Part shown: positions 34,659 to 43,061 of the stretch, piece by piece
How positions within the stretch are numbered: the stretch's first letter is position 1
Layout: every line of letters begins with the position of its first letter
Assembly (NCBI RefSeq): GCF_001951155.1
Contig: NZ_CP016359.1
Location: 2,380,001 to 2,444,000, forward strand
Reading direction: 5' to 3'
Length of the DNA: 64,000 nucleotides
DNA from: Christiangramia flava JLT2011
Lineage (GTDB): Bacteria > Bacteroidota > Bacteroidia > Flavobacteriales > Flavobacteriaceae
Program-made: the position numbers and the translations under genes
The notes under the pieces: model-generated
The model's input: only the letters and a program-made list of their open reading frames with translations
What the model was told of the DNA's origin: nothing
The model's database searches: none

Positions 34659-36650
34659 ATGAAAACAAAAAAGTACTTGGGCCGAATCAGGTTTCTGATG
34701 ATGGTCTTTTTTGCAGCATTTTTCACGCTTGCCTCCTGCGATGATCCGGAACAGATCGAACCTAAGAACGACCTGGCCGTCAATCTAACCACTGCCAGTA
34801 TGGTAGTAGGGAAAGAATTGACGCTGAAACCACTATTTCAGCAGGCTTCTACAAAGTACAGCTGGTCTGTTTCAGATTCTACAGTGATCGAAATTGAATC
34901 TGTAGGAAAAGATTATTCCGCAGTGATCAAAGCGGTGGGAGAAGGAACTGCCACTGCTACCATTGAGTCTATGGATGGCAGCGAAATGGCCAGTTCCACT
35001 ATCACCACGACCATGATTCGGGAAACCGAAGTGAGTGTGCCGGCAAGTATTACTGCCTATACCCAATCTACAGTGACGATTACGCCGGAATTCAATTTGG
35101 TAGAGGTGCCTACTCAGGAATATACCTGGACGGCAGAGCCTGCAGATATTGTTTCACTTGAAGTAGATCCCGGAACTTACGAGGTTACCATCCAGGGACT
35201 TCAGGTTGGAACGACGAATTTGACAATTACTTCAGAAGACGGGCAGATTTCCGGAACGACCAGTGTGACCGTGGAAGATGAAAACGACGGCGTGCTGAAG
35301 GTACTGGCGATCGGAAATAGTTTTTCTGAAGATGCGATCGAATACTATCTGTACGGTTTGGCAAAAGCAGCCGGAAAAGATATAGTCATTGGTAACCTGT
35401 ATATAGGAGGAGCTGAACTGGCCTTGCATGTAGAAAATGCCAATAATAATGCGGAAGTATATAGCTACAGAAAGATCAATAAATCTGGAACAAAAACAAC
35501 TACCGAGAATGTTTCCATCGCAACTGCTGTGGCAGATGAGAACTGGGATTATATCAGTTTCCAGCAGGTGAGTCAGAATTCCGGATTGTATGATACATTC
35601 ACTGAAACACTTCCGGCGTTATACGAGTATGTTTCCCAGCAGAATGGTAATGAATATACGAGATACCTGTTACATCAAACCTGGGCTTATGCACAAAATT
35701 CAACGCATTCCGGTTTTGTGAACTACGACAATGATCAGATGAAGATGTATGAGGCGATCGTCAGTGCCTATAACCAGGCAGAAGCGTTGATCCCAACTTA
35801 TAAGATCGTTCCTTCAGGTACGGCCATTCAAAATGCCAGAACAAGTTACTTAGGAGATAACTTCAATAGAGACGGTTATCACTTAAATGAAATTGGGCGT
35901 TACACTGCTGCCAGCACCTGGTTTGAGATCTTATTCGGTGAAAGCGTGGTTGGCAATTCTTATGTGCCTGATGGGTTCGTGGATGTTGACGCGGAAATTG
36001 CTCAAAATGCCGCTCATGAAGCAGTTCTGCAACCTGATGCGGTGACGGAACTCACAGCGTACCAGAATGCGGGAGGTTCCGGAGTGATCGAGAAGGATGT
36101 GTATATCGATTTTGCGACTTCATCCAACTCAACTGGTTGGAATGGAATGACCAGCTTCCTGGAAGATGCGACTATTCCGAATTTGAAATATCAGGATAAC
36201 GAGTTTACCGGTATCGAAATGATGATCACCAGCAGGTTCAACGGCCAGAACACCAACGGGGAAACAGAGACGAATACAGATTTCAATATGCCAGCTGAGG
36301 TTTCCGGAAATTCTTTCTACGGAAATTCAAAAGGGGTCTGGGCAGGAATCCTGGTAGAAAAAGGCGTGATCAAATTAAGCGGATTTACGAACGATTCTTC
36401 TTATGAATTCTGTTTCTTCGGTTCCAGAACGGCGACCGATAATCGCGAAACCAAGTATACCGTAATTGGAGCAACCACCGGTTCGGCTAGTCTGAATGCT
36501 GCCAGTAATACGGATGAGATCGCCTGTGTTCAGGGCATCAAAGCGGATGCTAATGGAGAGATCATGATCGAAGTGACCTCGGGTGATAATAATGATAATG
36601 GGAACGGGTTCTTCTACATCAATGCGATGAGAATTTCTCCGGAAGAATAA
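34659..36650 (+). CDS. DUF4886 (SGNH-like) lipoprotein with Ig-like domains
   Basis: The 663-residue protein has a lipobox ending LASC near residue 27. Two Ig-like (Big2-type) domains (about 35-120 and 125-205) precede a DUF4886 domain with SGNH-hydrolase features: block I GNSFSED near 214, and DGYHLNEIGRYTAAS near 406, which carries the Asp/His pair. A further beta-rich C-terminal domain (about 480-660) follows. SGNH enzymes remove acyl groups from sugars, so this may be a deacylase acting on a decorated glycan. The actual reaction is unknown. It is the last gene before a terminator. Confidence 0.8.
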   Translation: MKTKKYLGRIRFLMMVFFAAFFTLASCDDPEQIEPKNDLAVNLTTASMVVGKELTLKPLFQQASTKYSWSVSDSTVIEIESVGKDYSAVIKAVGEGTATATIESMDGSEMASSTITTTMIRETEVSVPASITAYTQSTVTITPEFNLVEVPTQEYTWTAEPADIVSLEVDPGTYEVTIQGLQVGTTNLTITSEDGQISGTTSVTVEDENDGVLKVLAIGNSFSEDAIEYYLYGLAKAAGKDIVIGNLYIGGAELALHVENANNNAEVYSYRKINKSGTKTTTENVSIATAVADENWDYISFQQVSQNSGLYDTFTETLPALYEYVSQQNGNEYTRYLLHQTWAYAQNSTHSGFVNYDNDQMKMYEAIVSAYNQAEALIPTYKIVPSGTAIQNARTSYLGDNFNRDGYHLNEIGRYTAASTWFEILFGESVVGNSYVPDGFVDVDAEIAQNAAHEAVLQPDAVTELTAYQNAGGSGVIEKDVYIDFATSSNSTGWNGMTSFLEDATIPNLKYQDNEFTGIEMMITSRFNGQNTNGETETNTDFNMPAEVSGNSFYGNSKGVWAGILVEKGVIKLSGFTNDSSYEFCFFGSRTATDNRETKYTVIGATTGSASLNAASNTDEIACVQGIKADANGEIMIEVTSGDNNDNGNGFFYINAMRISPEE

Positions 36651-36689
36651 ATTAAAGTTTTACAGAAGACTAGTTTTTTAGTTTGTTGT

Positions 36690-36724
36690 GGCTCCGGTTG
36701 CCTTTGGGCACCGGGGCTTTTTTA
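36690..36724 (+). terminator. Terminator at the end of PUL 1
   Basis: Stem formed by GCTCCGGT-(bulge)-GCC and GGGCACCGGGGC around a TTT loop, followed by six T, then T-rich sequence. One wobble pair and one bulge are present. It closes the transcription unit of the DUF4886 gene. Confidence 0.75.
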
Positions 36725-36734
36725 TTTTCAATAT

Positions 36735-37637
36735 TTAGTGGTACACGGTGGTCTGGACCTGTTCTTTATGGAATACCACCGATTTTATAAATTGAAAAAT
36801 CGCTGGCAGATCATCAAACGGCATCCCGGAAATTTCATGTTTAGCTCCTTCAAACGTGTAGAAAAGATAAGAACTGTTGAATTCTTTCAGTTTTTCTACG
36901 ATCGTTTTGGAACCATCCAGGATAAGATAGCCCGGAGATTCAGGATCGCAATAATGGTGCGGGGCTGTGGCGTAAGGAACCAGGTTGTCATCTGTACCGT
37001 GGAAGAATATTCCCGGAATAGCATTTTTTTCCGTTAAATAGCGAACATCTACAATGGCGCCAGCCAGGGAAATTACTGCTTTAAACTGAATATCCGGGTA
37101 GGCATTTTTCTGCTCCAGGACGAGGTCACGATTATATACGGCATCTAAAACGGCTTCGGCCCCGGCACTGCTTCCGCCAACGATGATATTTTCAGGATCT
37201 ATCTGGTATTTTTCAGCATTTTTTTTCAGGAAACTAACGGCATCCAGAAAATCTTCCGCAGCGAGCTTGAAAACTTCCATTTTTCCATCGGCATCAAAAT
37301 CACAGCTAAATGATTTGCCTTTTCGAACAAGGCGGTAAGAGATAAGGCCTACGACATAACCTTTGGCAGCTGCTATTTTGGCGAAGCGAACTTCAGCAGG
37401 ATTACGAGGACTTCCACCGGCAAATCCGCCACCATGCATGAAAACGATCAGCGGTTTTGCTTCTTTAGAAGAGGTTTCCGGTTGATACAGATCCACTATA
37501 AGTTGAGTCGAATCTTTTTCCGCATATACTTCCGTAGTGACTGGTTGAACCCGGAACAGGCTGTCTATCAATACTTCCTGTGAAAAGGACTGGTTGAGAC
37601 TGAAAAGAATGAGGAAGAAAAGCAGGCATTTTTTCAT
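36735..37637 (-). CDS. Exported alpha/beta hydrolase (carboxylesterase-like)
   Basis: The 300-residue protein has a signal peptide ending QSFSQ near 20, the HGGGFAGGSPR oxyanion motif near 69, the nucleophile motif GGSSAGAE near 155, an Asp in HGTDDNLVPY near 215 and His in GAKHEIS near 266. This is the HSL/BD-FAE-like fold seen in acetyl and feruloyl esterases. It converges on PUL 1 from the other strand. It could assist either PUL or act in general ester cleavage. Confidence 0.8.
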   Translation of the reverse strand: MKKCLLFFLILFSLNQSFSQEVLIDSLFRVQPVTTEVYAEKDSTQLIVDLYQPETSSKEAKPLIVFMHGGGFAGGSPRNPAEVRFAKIAAAKGYVVGLISYRLVRKGKSFSCDFDADGKMEVFKLAAEDFLDAVSFLKKNAEKYQIDPENIIVGGSSAGAEAVLDAVYNRDLVLEQKNAYPDIQFKAVISLAGAIVDVRYLTEKNAIPGIFFHGTDDNLVPYATAPHHYCDPESPGYLILDGSKTIVEKLKEFNSSYLFYTFEGAKHEISGMPFDDLPAIFQFIKSVVFHKEQVQTTVYH

Positions 37638-37736
37638 GGTAGCGCATTTAAGCCGGGTAAGTTACTTAAATTTGGAAGGATAATTAAATGTGATTTTTAA
37701 GAGAAAATTTTATCTTCGCAGGGAAATTAAAGCACG

Positions 37737-38189
37737 ATGAGTTTACAGGATAAGGTAATGGCTGAAATGAAAGCCGCGATGAAAGCCAAAGACAGCGCTA
37801 AACTGGAGGCTTTAAGAGCTGTGAAAAGCGCCATTTTACTGGCAAATACTGAAAGTGATTCTAAAGACGGCCTTTCTGAGGAAGAGGAACTGAAATTGCT
37901 TCAAAAGCTGGTCAAGCAACGCAAGGAAAGCGCCCAGATCTATCAGGAGCAGGGGCGGGAAGATCTTGCGGCACCTGAACTGGAACAGGCTTTGGTGATC
38001 GAAGCTTTTCTTCCGGAGCAATTATCGGAAGAAGAAGTGGAGGCTAAAGTAGAAGAAGTGATCGCGAAAACCGGTGCCAGCGGTATGCAGGACATGGGAA
38101 AAGTGATGGGAATGGTGACAAAAGAGCTCGCCGGTAGAGCGGATGGGCGTACCATTTCGACGATCGTAAAGCAAAAACTGAGCAATTAA
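37737..38189 (+). CDS. GatB/YqeY domain-containing protein
   Basis: The 150-residue helical protein starts MSLQDKVMAEMKAAMKAKDSAKLEALRAVKSAI and matches the YqeY family: ELLKLLQKLVKQRKESA-like segment near 50 and a C-terminal GADGRTISTIVKQKL-like stretch. YqeY shares the tail domain of GatB, the tRNA-dependent amidotransferase subunit, but the stand-alone function is not established. It stands six bases before tRNA-Arg. Confidence 0.9.
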   Translation: MSLQDKVMAEMKAAMKAKDSAKLEALRAVKSAILLANTESDSKDGLSEEEELKLLQKLVKQRKESAQIYQEQGREDLAAPELEQALVIEAFLPEQLSEEEVEAKVEEVIAKTGASGMQDMGKVMGMVTKELAGRADGRTISTIVKQKLSN

Positions 38190-38195
38190 AATACT

Positions 38196-38269
38196 GGCCC
38201 CGTAGTTCAACTGGATAGAATATCAGATTTCGGCTCTGAGGGTTGAGGGTTCGAATCCTTCCGGGGTCA
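38196..38269 (+). tRNA. tRNA-Arg (anticodon UCG)
   Basis: A 74-base cloverleaf can be drawn: acceptor GGCCCCG with CGGGGTC (one G-T pair), anticodon stem TCAGA/TCTGA around loop TTTCGGC with TCG at the anticodon position, and T arm GAGGG/CCTTC around TTCGAAT. The 3' CCA is not encoded. Confidence 0.9.
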
Positions 38270-38286
38270 CAAAATGCCGAAGTAGT

Positions 38287-38316
38287 AAAAACCACGCCTG
38301 ATCGCGTGGTTTTTTG
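38287..38316 (+). terminator. Terminator after tRNA-Arg
   Basis: Stem ACCACGC / GCGTGGT around a six-base loop, extended by A/T pairs and followed by a run of T. Confidence 0.85.
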
Positions 38317-38365
38317 TTGGAATATGTTCCGGAATTCCTGCTCTTCAAAAATAGCCTGTCGTTGA

Positions 38366-39214
38366 TCATTTCAGTTTTTCAGACTGTAAGATCAGAAATG
38401 GAAATCGCAGGTGAAGATCCAGTTCCTTGATCACGGGCTCCCGGAAGAACTGCCAGTTTTGGTGCTTGAATTTTACCATACACAAGAGGTCTACGTGGTT
38501 TTCCTTCATGTGTTCTGCAATGGCCCGGGAAACTTCCAGGTGCGTAGGCAAATATTCAATCGCTGCATTCGGGTTTTCCAGCGTCTCTTTCAGCAGCCTG
38601 TAATTTTTCCATTGGCTGGTTTCCATATCTTCTTCATTTCCGGAGTGGACGAACCGTATCGACGAATGGTAGGTTTCTACGATCGCTTTTAAGATCGGAA
38701 AATTGGCAATTTCCGGCTCCATTTTGAAATCGGTTGCAAAATCAATGCTCAGCGGTTCGGAAAAATCGGTTTCCCTAGGGATGATAAGAATAGGTGTGGT
38801 AGAGAGGTGCTGGATCACCGAAAGGGTTTTTCTTCCGAAGAAGCGTTGCGATAAACCCGATTTTCCTTCGGTTCCCATCACTACCAGATCAATGTGCTGT
38901 TTTTCGATCTGTTCTTTTATTGCCTGGACGAGAGGCAATTCAGTCGTGACGGTCTTAAATTGATTATTCCCCGTGGAATCGCGTTTGATGGAATGCATTA
39001 GTTCCATATTCTTTTCCATCGCCTCCTCCCTTACTTTCAGGTTGTTTTCGCGTTCCATTTCATTGATTAGTAAATAACTGGAATTGGTAAGCCGGTCGTT
39101 ATAGGAATGGAGGATCACAAAGTTGCAGATCTCATCCCTGAACAGCCGGGTGGCATAGTGCAGTGCGCAATAGGCATTTTTTGAAAAGTCGGTACAAACA
39201 AGAATATTTTTCAT
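38366..39214 (-). CDS. Tandem universal stress protein
   Basis: The start is placed at 39214 (MKNILVCTDFSKN), the usual USP start; an upstream in-frame ATG at 39253 adds 13 unlikely residues. The 282-residue protein contains two USP/HUP domains. The first ends in the nucleotide-binding-type VMGTEGKSGLSQRFFGRKT near 115. The second (about 150-280) is more degenerate. USP proteins are cytoplasmic stress or energy-status proteins of poorly defined action. The gene faces away from the pectin susC. Confidence 0.85.
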   Translation of the reverse strand: MKNILVCTDFSKNAYCALHYATRLFRDEICNFVILHSYNDRLTNSSYLLINEMERENNLKVREEAMEKNMELMHSIKRDSTGNNQFKTVTTELPLVQAIKEQIEKQHIDLVVMGTEGKSGLSQRFFGRKTLSVIQHLSTTPILIIPRETDFSEPLSIDFATDFKMEPEIANFPILKAIVETYHSSIRFVHSGNEEDMETSQWKNYRLLKETLENPNAAIEYLPTHLEVSRAIAEHMKENHVDLLCMVKFKHQNWQFFREPVIKELDLHLRFPFLILQSEKLK

Positions 39215-39491
39215 AATATCAGTATAAATTGGCCATGTGAAAAGCTGTTTCATCGGTTTTCACAATCTAAAATTACGGTGGGCAGGGAGCTTATGCTATG
39301 ATGGAAATCATCTTTTGACAGATTCGGTTCTGCGACTTTTCAGAATATTTCAGGAACTTTCGGCGGATATTTTCTGAATTTTCCACAGGGAATTTTAAAG
39401 TGTCCTGAACGAAGTTTAGGAATGAGGTATTCCGAATTTTTATGGGCCTGCAGAAATAATTGGAGTAAGAATATTTCTACTGCTTAACAAT

Positions 39492-39503
39492 GTAACCGAT
39501 TGC
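39492..39503. promoter_or_regulatory. LacI-type operator, imperfect copy (pectin susC)
   Basis: GTAACCGATTGC matches the palindrome GTAATCGATTAC at 10 of 12 positions and differs from the kduI site by one base. A CATTTTTG element, one mismatch from TAnnTTTG, lies at 39509-39516, so the site would lie between the two promoter elements as at kduI. Confidence 0.5.
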
Positions 39504-39645
39504 CTAAACATTTTTGTGCAATTGCGAATGTTTGAAAGCCTTGGCATTTGATTGTCTATATCATAATTAAGAGGGTTTCAAATTGTTAAAAATTCAATTT
39601 ATTGAGATTAAAATTTTTAAATTAACATTAAATTAGTATAATTGT

Positions 39646-39657
39646 GTAATCGATTAC
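39646..39657. promoter_or_regulatory. LacI-type operator, perfect palindrome (pectin susC)
   Basis: GTAATCGATTAC is a perfect 12-base palindrome with central CG, the hallmark of LacI-family operators. It lies two bases behind TATAATTG (39637-39644), one mismatch from the minus-7 consensus. No LacI-type gene is in the window. Confidence 0.6.
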
Positions 39658-39821
39658 GCCAATAAAAATTTCAAAAGCCTAACGTACCTTATCCTTAATA
39701 GTAACCACGCGATTTTGTACCTCTAGTTTTTGACCTGTAGTTGGCCGGATGCCCGGAGCGGAAGCTGTTTCCTTTTCGGGATAAATTAATTTCAAATTTT
39801 TAACTAACTATTAATTGAACT

Positions 39822-42800
39822 ATGAATGATAAATCATTACTAGGCAAAGGGTCAGTATTTATCTGGAGGTTTCTGTTGCTTATTTTATTTTGCGCTCCGG
39901 GTATGGTCCTGGCGCAGGATTCCGTAACGGTTACCGGAACAGTAACCGGTGCAGATGATCAGGTTCCGCTGCTAGGTGTGAATGTTGTTGAAAAGGGAAC
40001 ATCTAATGGTACCATGACCGATTTTGACGGAAACTACTCCCTGGATGTTTCAGGTCATAACGCCGTTTTGGTGTTTAGTTATGTGGGGTATCAGACCACG
40101 GAAGTTTCACTTAACGGTCAAACTGTGCTGGATGCGGCGTTGCAGGTAGATTCCAACGCACTGGATGAAGTAGTGGTGGTGGGATATGGTACCACCAAGA
40201 AATCAGACCTTACAGGATCGGTTGTTTCCATTTCGGGGAATGATCTTACAGAACAGGCCAAATCGAGTGTGGCTGAAACGCTTACCGGTAGACTCCCCGG
40301 AGTACAGGTGCTTTCCACAGAAGGTTCTCCAGATGCCGAGATCAATATCAGGATTCGCGGTAGCGGGTCTTTAACGCAGGACAGCTCGCCATTGATCATC
40401 GTGGATGGTTTCCCGGTGAACAGCATGAGCGACATTAGCCCAACAGATATTGAAAGCATTTCCGTATTAAAGGATGCTTCATCTACAGCGATCTATGGAT
40501 CTCGTGGAGCGAACGGGGTAATCATTATTACTACGAAAGACGGTAAAAGCGGAAAAGTGAGTGTGAACTTCAATACGTTCTATGGTTTGCAGAAAATTGC
40601 CAATACTATTGATGTCTTGCAGCCGGAAGATTTCGTGAAGTGGCAATACGAATACGCACTTTTAGAAGATGCTGAAAATATTGATTCTTACGAGAAGTAT
40701 TTTGGATTATGGCAGGATTACGACCAGTATATTGGCCAGGAAGGTAACAACTGGCAAAAACAGATCTACGGAAATATGGGGCGCGTTCAAAGTCATGACC
40801 TGGCCGTTCGTGGCGGGACAGACAAGATGAACTTCAACTTCAACTATGCGCGTTACGATGTAAATACCATCATGGCCGGTTCGGCTTACACGCGTGATAA
40901 CCTCGCACTGGCCCTGAAGAGCCAGGCTGGTGATAAAGTAGACCTGTCTTTTACGCTTCGTTATTCTGATACCGAGATCAACGGTGGAGGAACTAACGAG
41001 CAAAACGAAATTTCTTCGGCTGATTCCAGGCTGAAGCATAGTGTAGGATATTCTCCAATACCAATTTCCGGTTTGACCACCACGGCTACTGATGAAGCGA
41101 TTGCCAGTTACCTCGTGAATCCTTTCGTGGCAGTGGCAGATAATCAGCGTCAACAGCTTCGTAAGAACTTCAATATGCTTGGAAGTTTTGGATGGGACAT
41201 CCTTCAGGACTTGAGATTCCAGTCAGATTTTGGTTTGGACAACCGAACCGATCAGGATTTTAGATATTACGGTCGTTCTACTTATTATTCTAATAACCGA
41301 CCTTCAGCAGATAACCAGGGCTTACCATCACTGGTCTACAGCGATCAGAAAAGAGAAAGCTTCAGAAATGCCAATACCATTAATTATGATTTCAATGAGT
41401 GGCTGGGCGAGGATCATGCCCTGAAGTTATTGCTTGGGGAAGAGATGATCATCACGAAGAACAACGAAGAAACTTCAGAAATACAAGGTTTTCCAAAAGA
41501 TTTCGATTTTGAGACCACTAGAAAATTAACCACTCAGGGAACACCACAATCAGTAGATAACTTTTACAGCCCTGATGATAAGTTGTTATCTTTCTTCGGA
41601 AGGGTGAACTATGAGTTTCAGAATAAATATTTGGTAACTGCGACCTATCGTGCCGATGGTTCCAGTAAATTTTTGGGTGATAACCGATGGGGGTATTTTC
41701 CTTCCGCCGCTGTTGCCTGGAAGATCAAAGAAGAAAACTTCCTGAAAGATGCGGAATGGCTAAGCGCCTTGAAGATCAGGCTGAGTTATGGTGAGGCGGG
41801 GAATAACAATATTCCTTCGGGACAGACAGTTCAGAGTTTCCAGTCTAATACCACGACTTACCTGAATGATATTCCAACTTACTGGTCGGCCTCCAGAACG
41901 CTGGCCAACCCGGACCTGAAATGGGAAACTACGGTAACTCAGAATGCCGGTCTGGATTTTGAAATGTTCAGAGGAATTTTGAGCGGTAGCGTGGAAGTGT
42001 ATAAAAACCTTACGACCGATCTTTTGGTGAATTTCCCGGTTCCTGGAACAGGTTACCAGAGCCAGTATCGAAACCTTGGGGAAATCCAGAATACAGGTAT
42101 CGAAGGTTCCCTGAATATCAATGCCATCAATAAACTGGATTACGGTTTGAGCTTTGCTTTCAACATTTCAGCTAACAGGAATAAGATCAATTCTCTTGGA
42201 GAACTGGAAGATTTTGGGCAGAATACCAACTGGGCCTCCACGCAGATCGGGAACGATTACGTGGTGCGTGTTGGCGAGCCAATCGGGATGATGTATGGCT
42301 TCAGAAATGACGGGCGTTACGAGGTTTCAGATTTTGATTTTGATGCGACCACTAATACCTATACTCTAAAACCCGGCGTGGTAGATAACAGCGCAATCGT
42401 TGGAACTGTACGACCAGGTACGCTGAAGCTGCAAGATCTGAACAATGACGGAGTGGTAGATGTAAATGACAATACCATTATTGGAAATGCCAATCCAGAT
42501 TATACCGGTGGTATGGTCATCAATGCATACGCTTACGGTTTCGATTTTTCAGCAGCTTTCAATTACAGTGTTGGAAACGATGTGTACAATGCGAATAAGA
42601 TCGAATTCACAACGGCTAATCAAAATGGCCAGTATCGTAACCTGAGCACGATCATGGCAGACGGGCAGCGGTGGACGAATCTTGATCCTGAGACAGGCAT
42701 GCTGATCACCGATCCAGACCAGCTTGCTGCGGCCAACGCCAATACCACTATGTGGTCGCCTTACATGCAGAATTACGTGTTCAGCGACTGGGCCGTGGAA

Positions 42801-43049
42801 GACGGTTCTTTCCTAAGACTGAATACGATCACTTTGGGATACACGCTTCCGGATTCTTTAATGTCTAAAGCCGGTATTTCCAAACTGCGATTCTATGTAA
42901 CCGGAAATAATGTATTTATCCTTACAGATTATTCAGGCCTGGATCCTGAAGTTTCTACCAGACGTAAAACGCCGCTTACTCCGGGAGTAGATTACTCACC
43001 GTTCCCAAGAAGCAGGCAGGTAGTGTTTGGATTAAACCTTAATTTTTAA
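39822..43049 (+). CDS. SusC-like TonB-dependent outer-membrane transporter (pectin PUL)
   Basis: The 1075-residue protein has a signal peptide (about 1-31, ending VLAQ) and a carboxypeptidase-like domain starting VTVTGTVTGADDQVPLLGV near 35. The DEVVVVGYGTTKKSDLTGSV signature lies near 114, then plug, barrel and the C-terminal aromatic tail VFGLNLNF. It probably imports pectin-derived oligogalacturonides, judged by the CE8, PL9 and uronate genes downstream. It lies 12 bases before susD. The leader contains two LacI-type operators, so expression is probably controlled by a repressor encoded elsewhere. Confidence 0.95.
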   Translation: MNDKSLLGKGSVFIWRFLLLILFCAPGMVLAQDSVTVTGTVTGADDQVPLLGVNVVEKGTSNGTMTDFDGNYSLDVSGHNAVLVFSYVGYQTTEVSLNGQTVLDAALQVDSNALDEVVVVGYGTTKKSDLTGSVVSISGNDLTEQAKSSVAETLTGRLPGVQVLSTEGSPDAEINIRIRGSGSLTQDSSPLIIVDGFPVNSMSDISPTDIESISVLKDASSTAIYGSRGANGVIIITTKDGKSGKVSVNFNTFYGLQKIANTIDVLQPEDFVKWQYEYALLEDAENIDSYEKYFGLWQDYDQYIGQEGNNWQKQIYGNMGRVQSHDLAVRGGTDKMNFNFNYARYDVNTIMAGSAYTRDNLALALKSQAGDKVDLSFTLRYSDTEINGGGTNEQNEISSADSRLKHSVGYSPIPISGLTTTATDEAIASYLVNPFVAVADNQRQQLRKNFNMLGSFGWDILQDLRFQSDFGLDNRTDQDFRYYGRSTYYSNNRPSADNQGLPSLVYSDQKRESFRNANTINYDFNEWLGEDHALKLLLGEEMIITKNNEETSEIQGFPKDFDFETTRKLTTQGTPQSVDNFYSPDDKLLSFFGRVNYEFQNKYLVTATYRADGSSKFLGDNRWGYFPSAAVAWKIKEENFLKDAEWLSALKIRLSYGEAGNNNIPSGQTVQSFQSNTTTYLNDIPTYWSASRTLANPDLKWETTVTQNAGLDFEMFRGILSGSVEVYKNLTTDLLVNFPVPGTGYQSQYRNLGEIQNTGIEGSLNINAINKLDYGLSFAFNISANRNKINSLGELEDFGQNTNWASTQIGNDYVVRVGEPIGMMYGFRNDGRYEVSDFDFDATTNTYTLKPGVVDNSAIVGTVRPGTLKLQDLNNDGVVDVNDNTIIGNANPDYTGGMVINAYAYGFDFSAAFNYSVGNDVYNANKIEFTTANQNGQYRNLSTIMADGQRWTNLDPETGMLITDPDQLAAANANTTMWSPYMQNYVFSDWAVEDGSFLRLNTITLGYTLPDSLMSKAGISKLRFYVTGNNVFILTDYSGLDPEVSTRRKTPLTPGVDYSPFPRSRQVVFGLNLNF

Positions 43050-43061
43050 AATTAGAAGAAA

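Larger units (their letters stand above)
39254..39821. other. 568-base gene-free region before the pectin susC
   Basis: No coding frame was seen. The stretch holds two LacI-type palindromes (39492-39503 and 39646-39657), a small hairpin TCCTGAAC/GTTTAGGA at 39403-39421 and a GC-rich leader near 39743-39780 with CCGG repeats that may fold. An AGTAACCAC word at 39700-39708 is shared with 34622-34646. The long susC leader suggests post-transcriptional control, but nothing conserved could be named. Confidence 0.6.

Noticed and set aside
38196..38269. tRNA-Arg as an attachment site of an integrated island holding the pectin PUL
   Set aside because: No second copy of the tRNA 3' end, no integrase and no change in base use were seen in the window.
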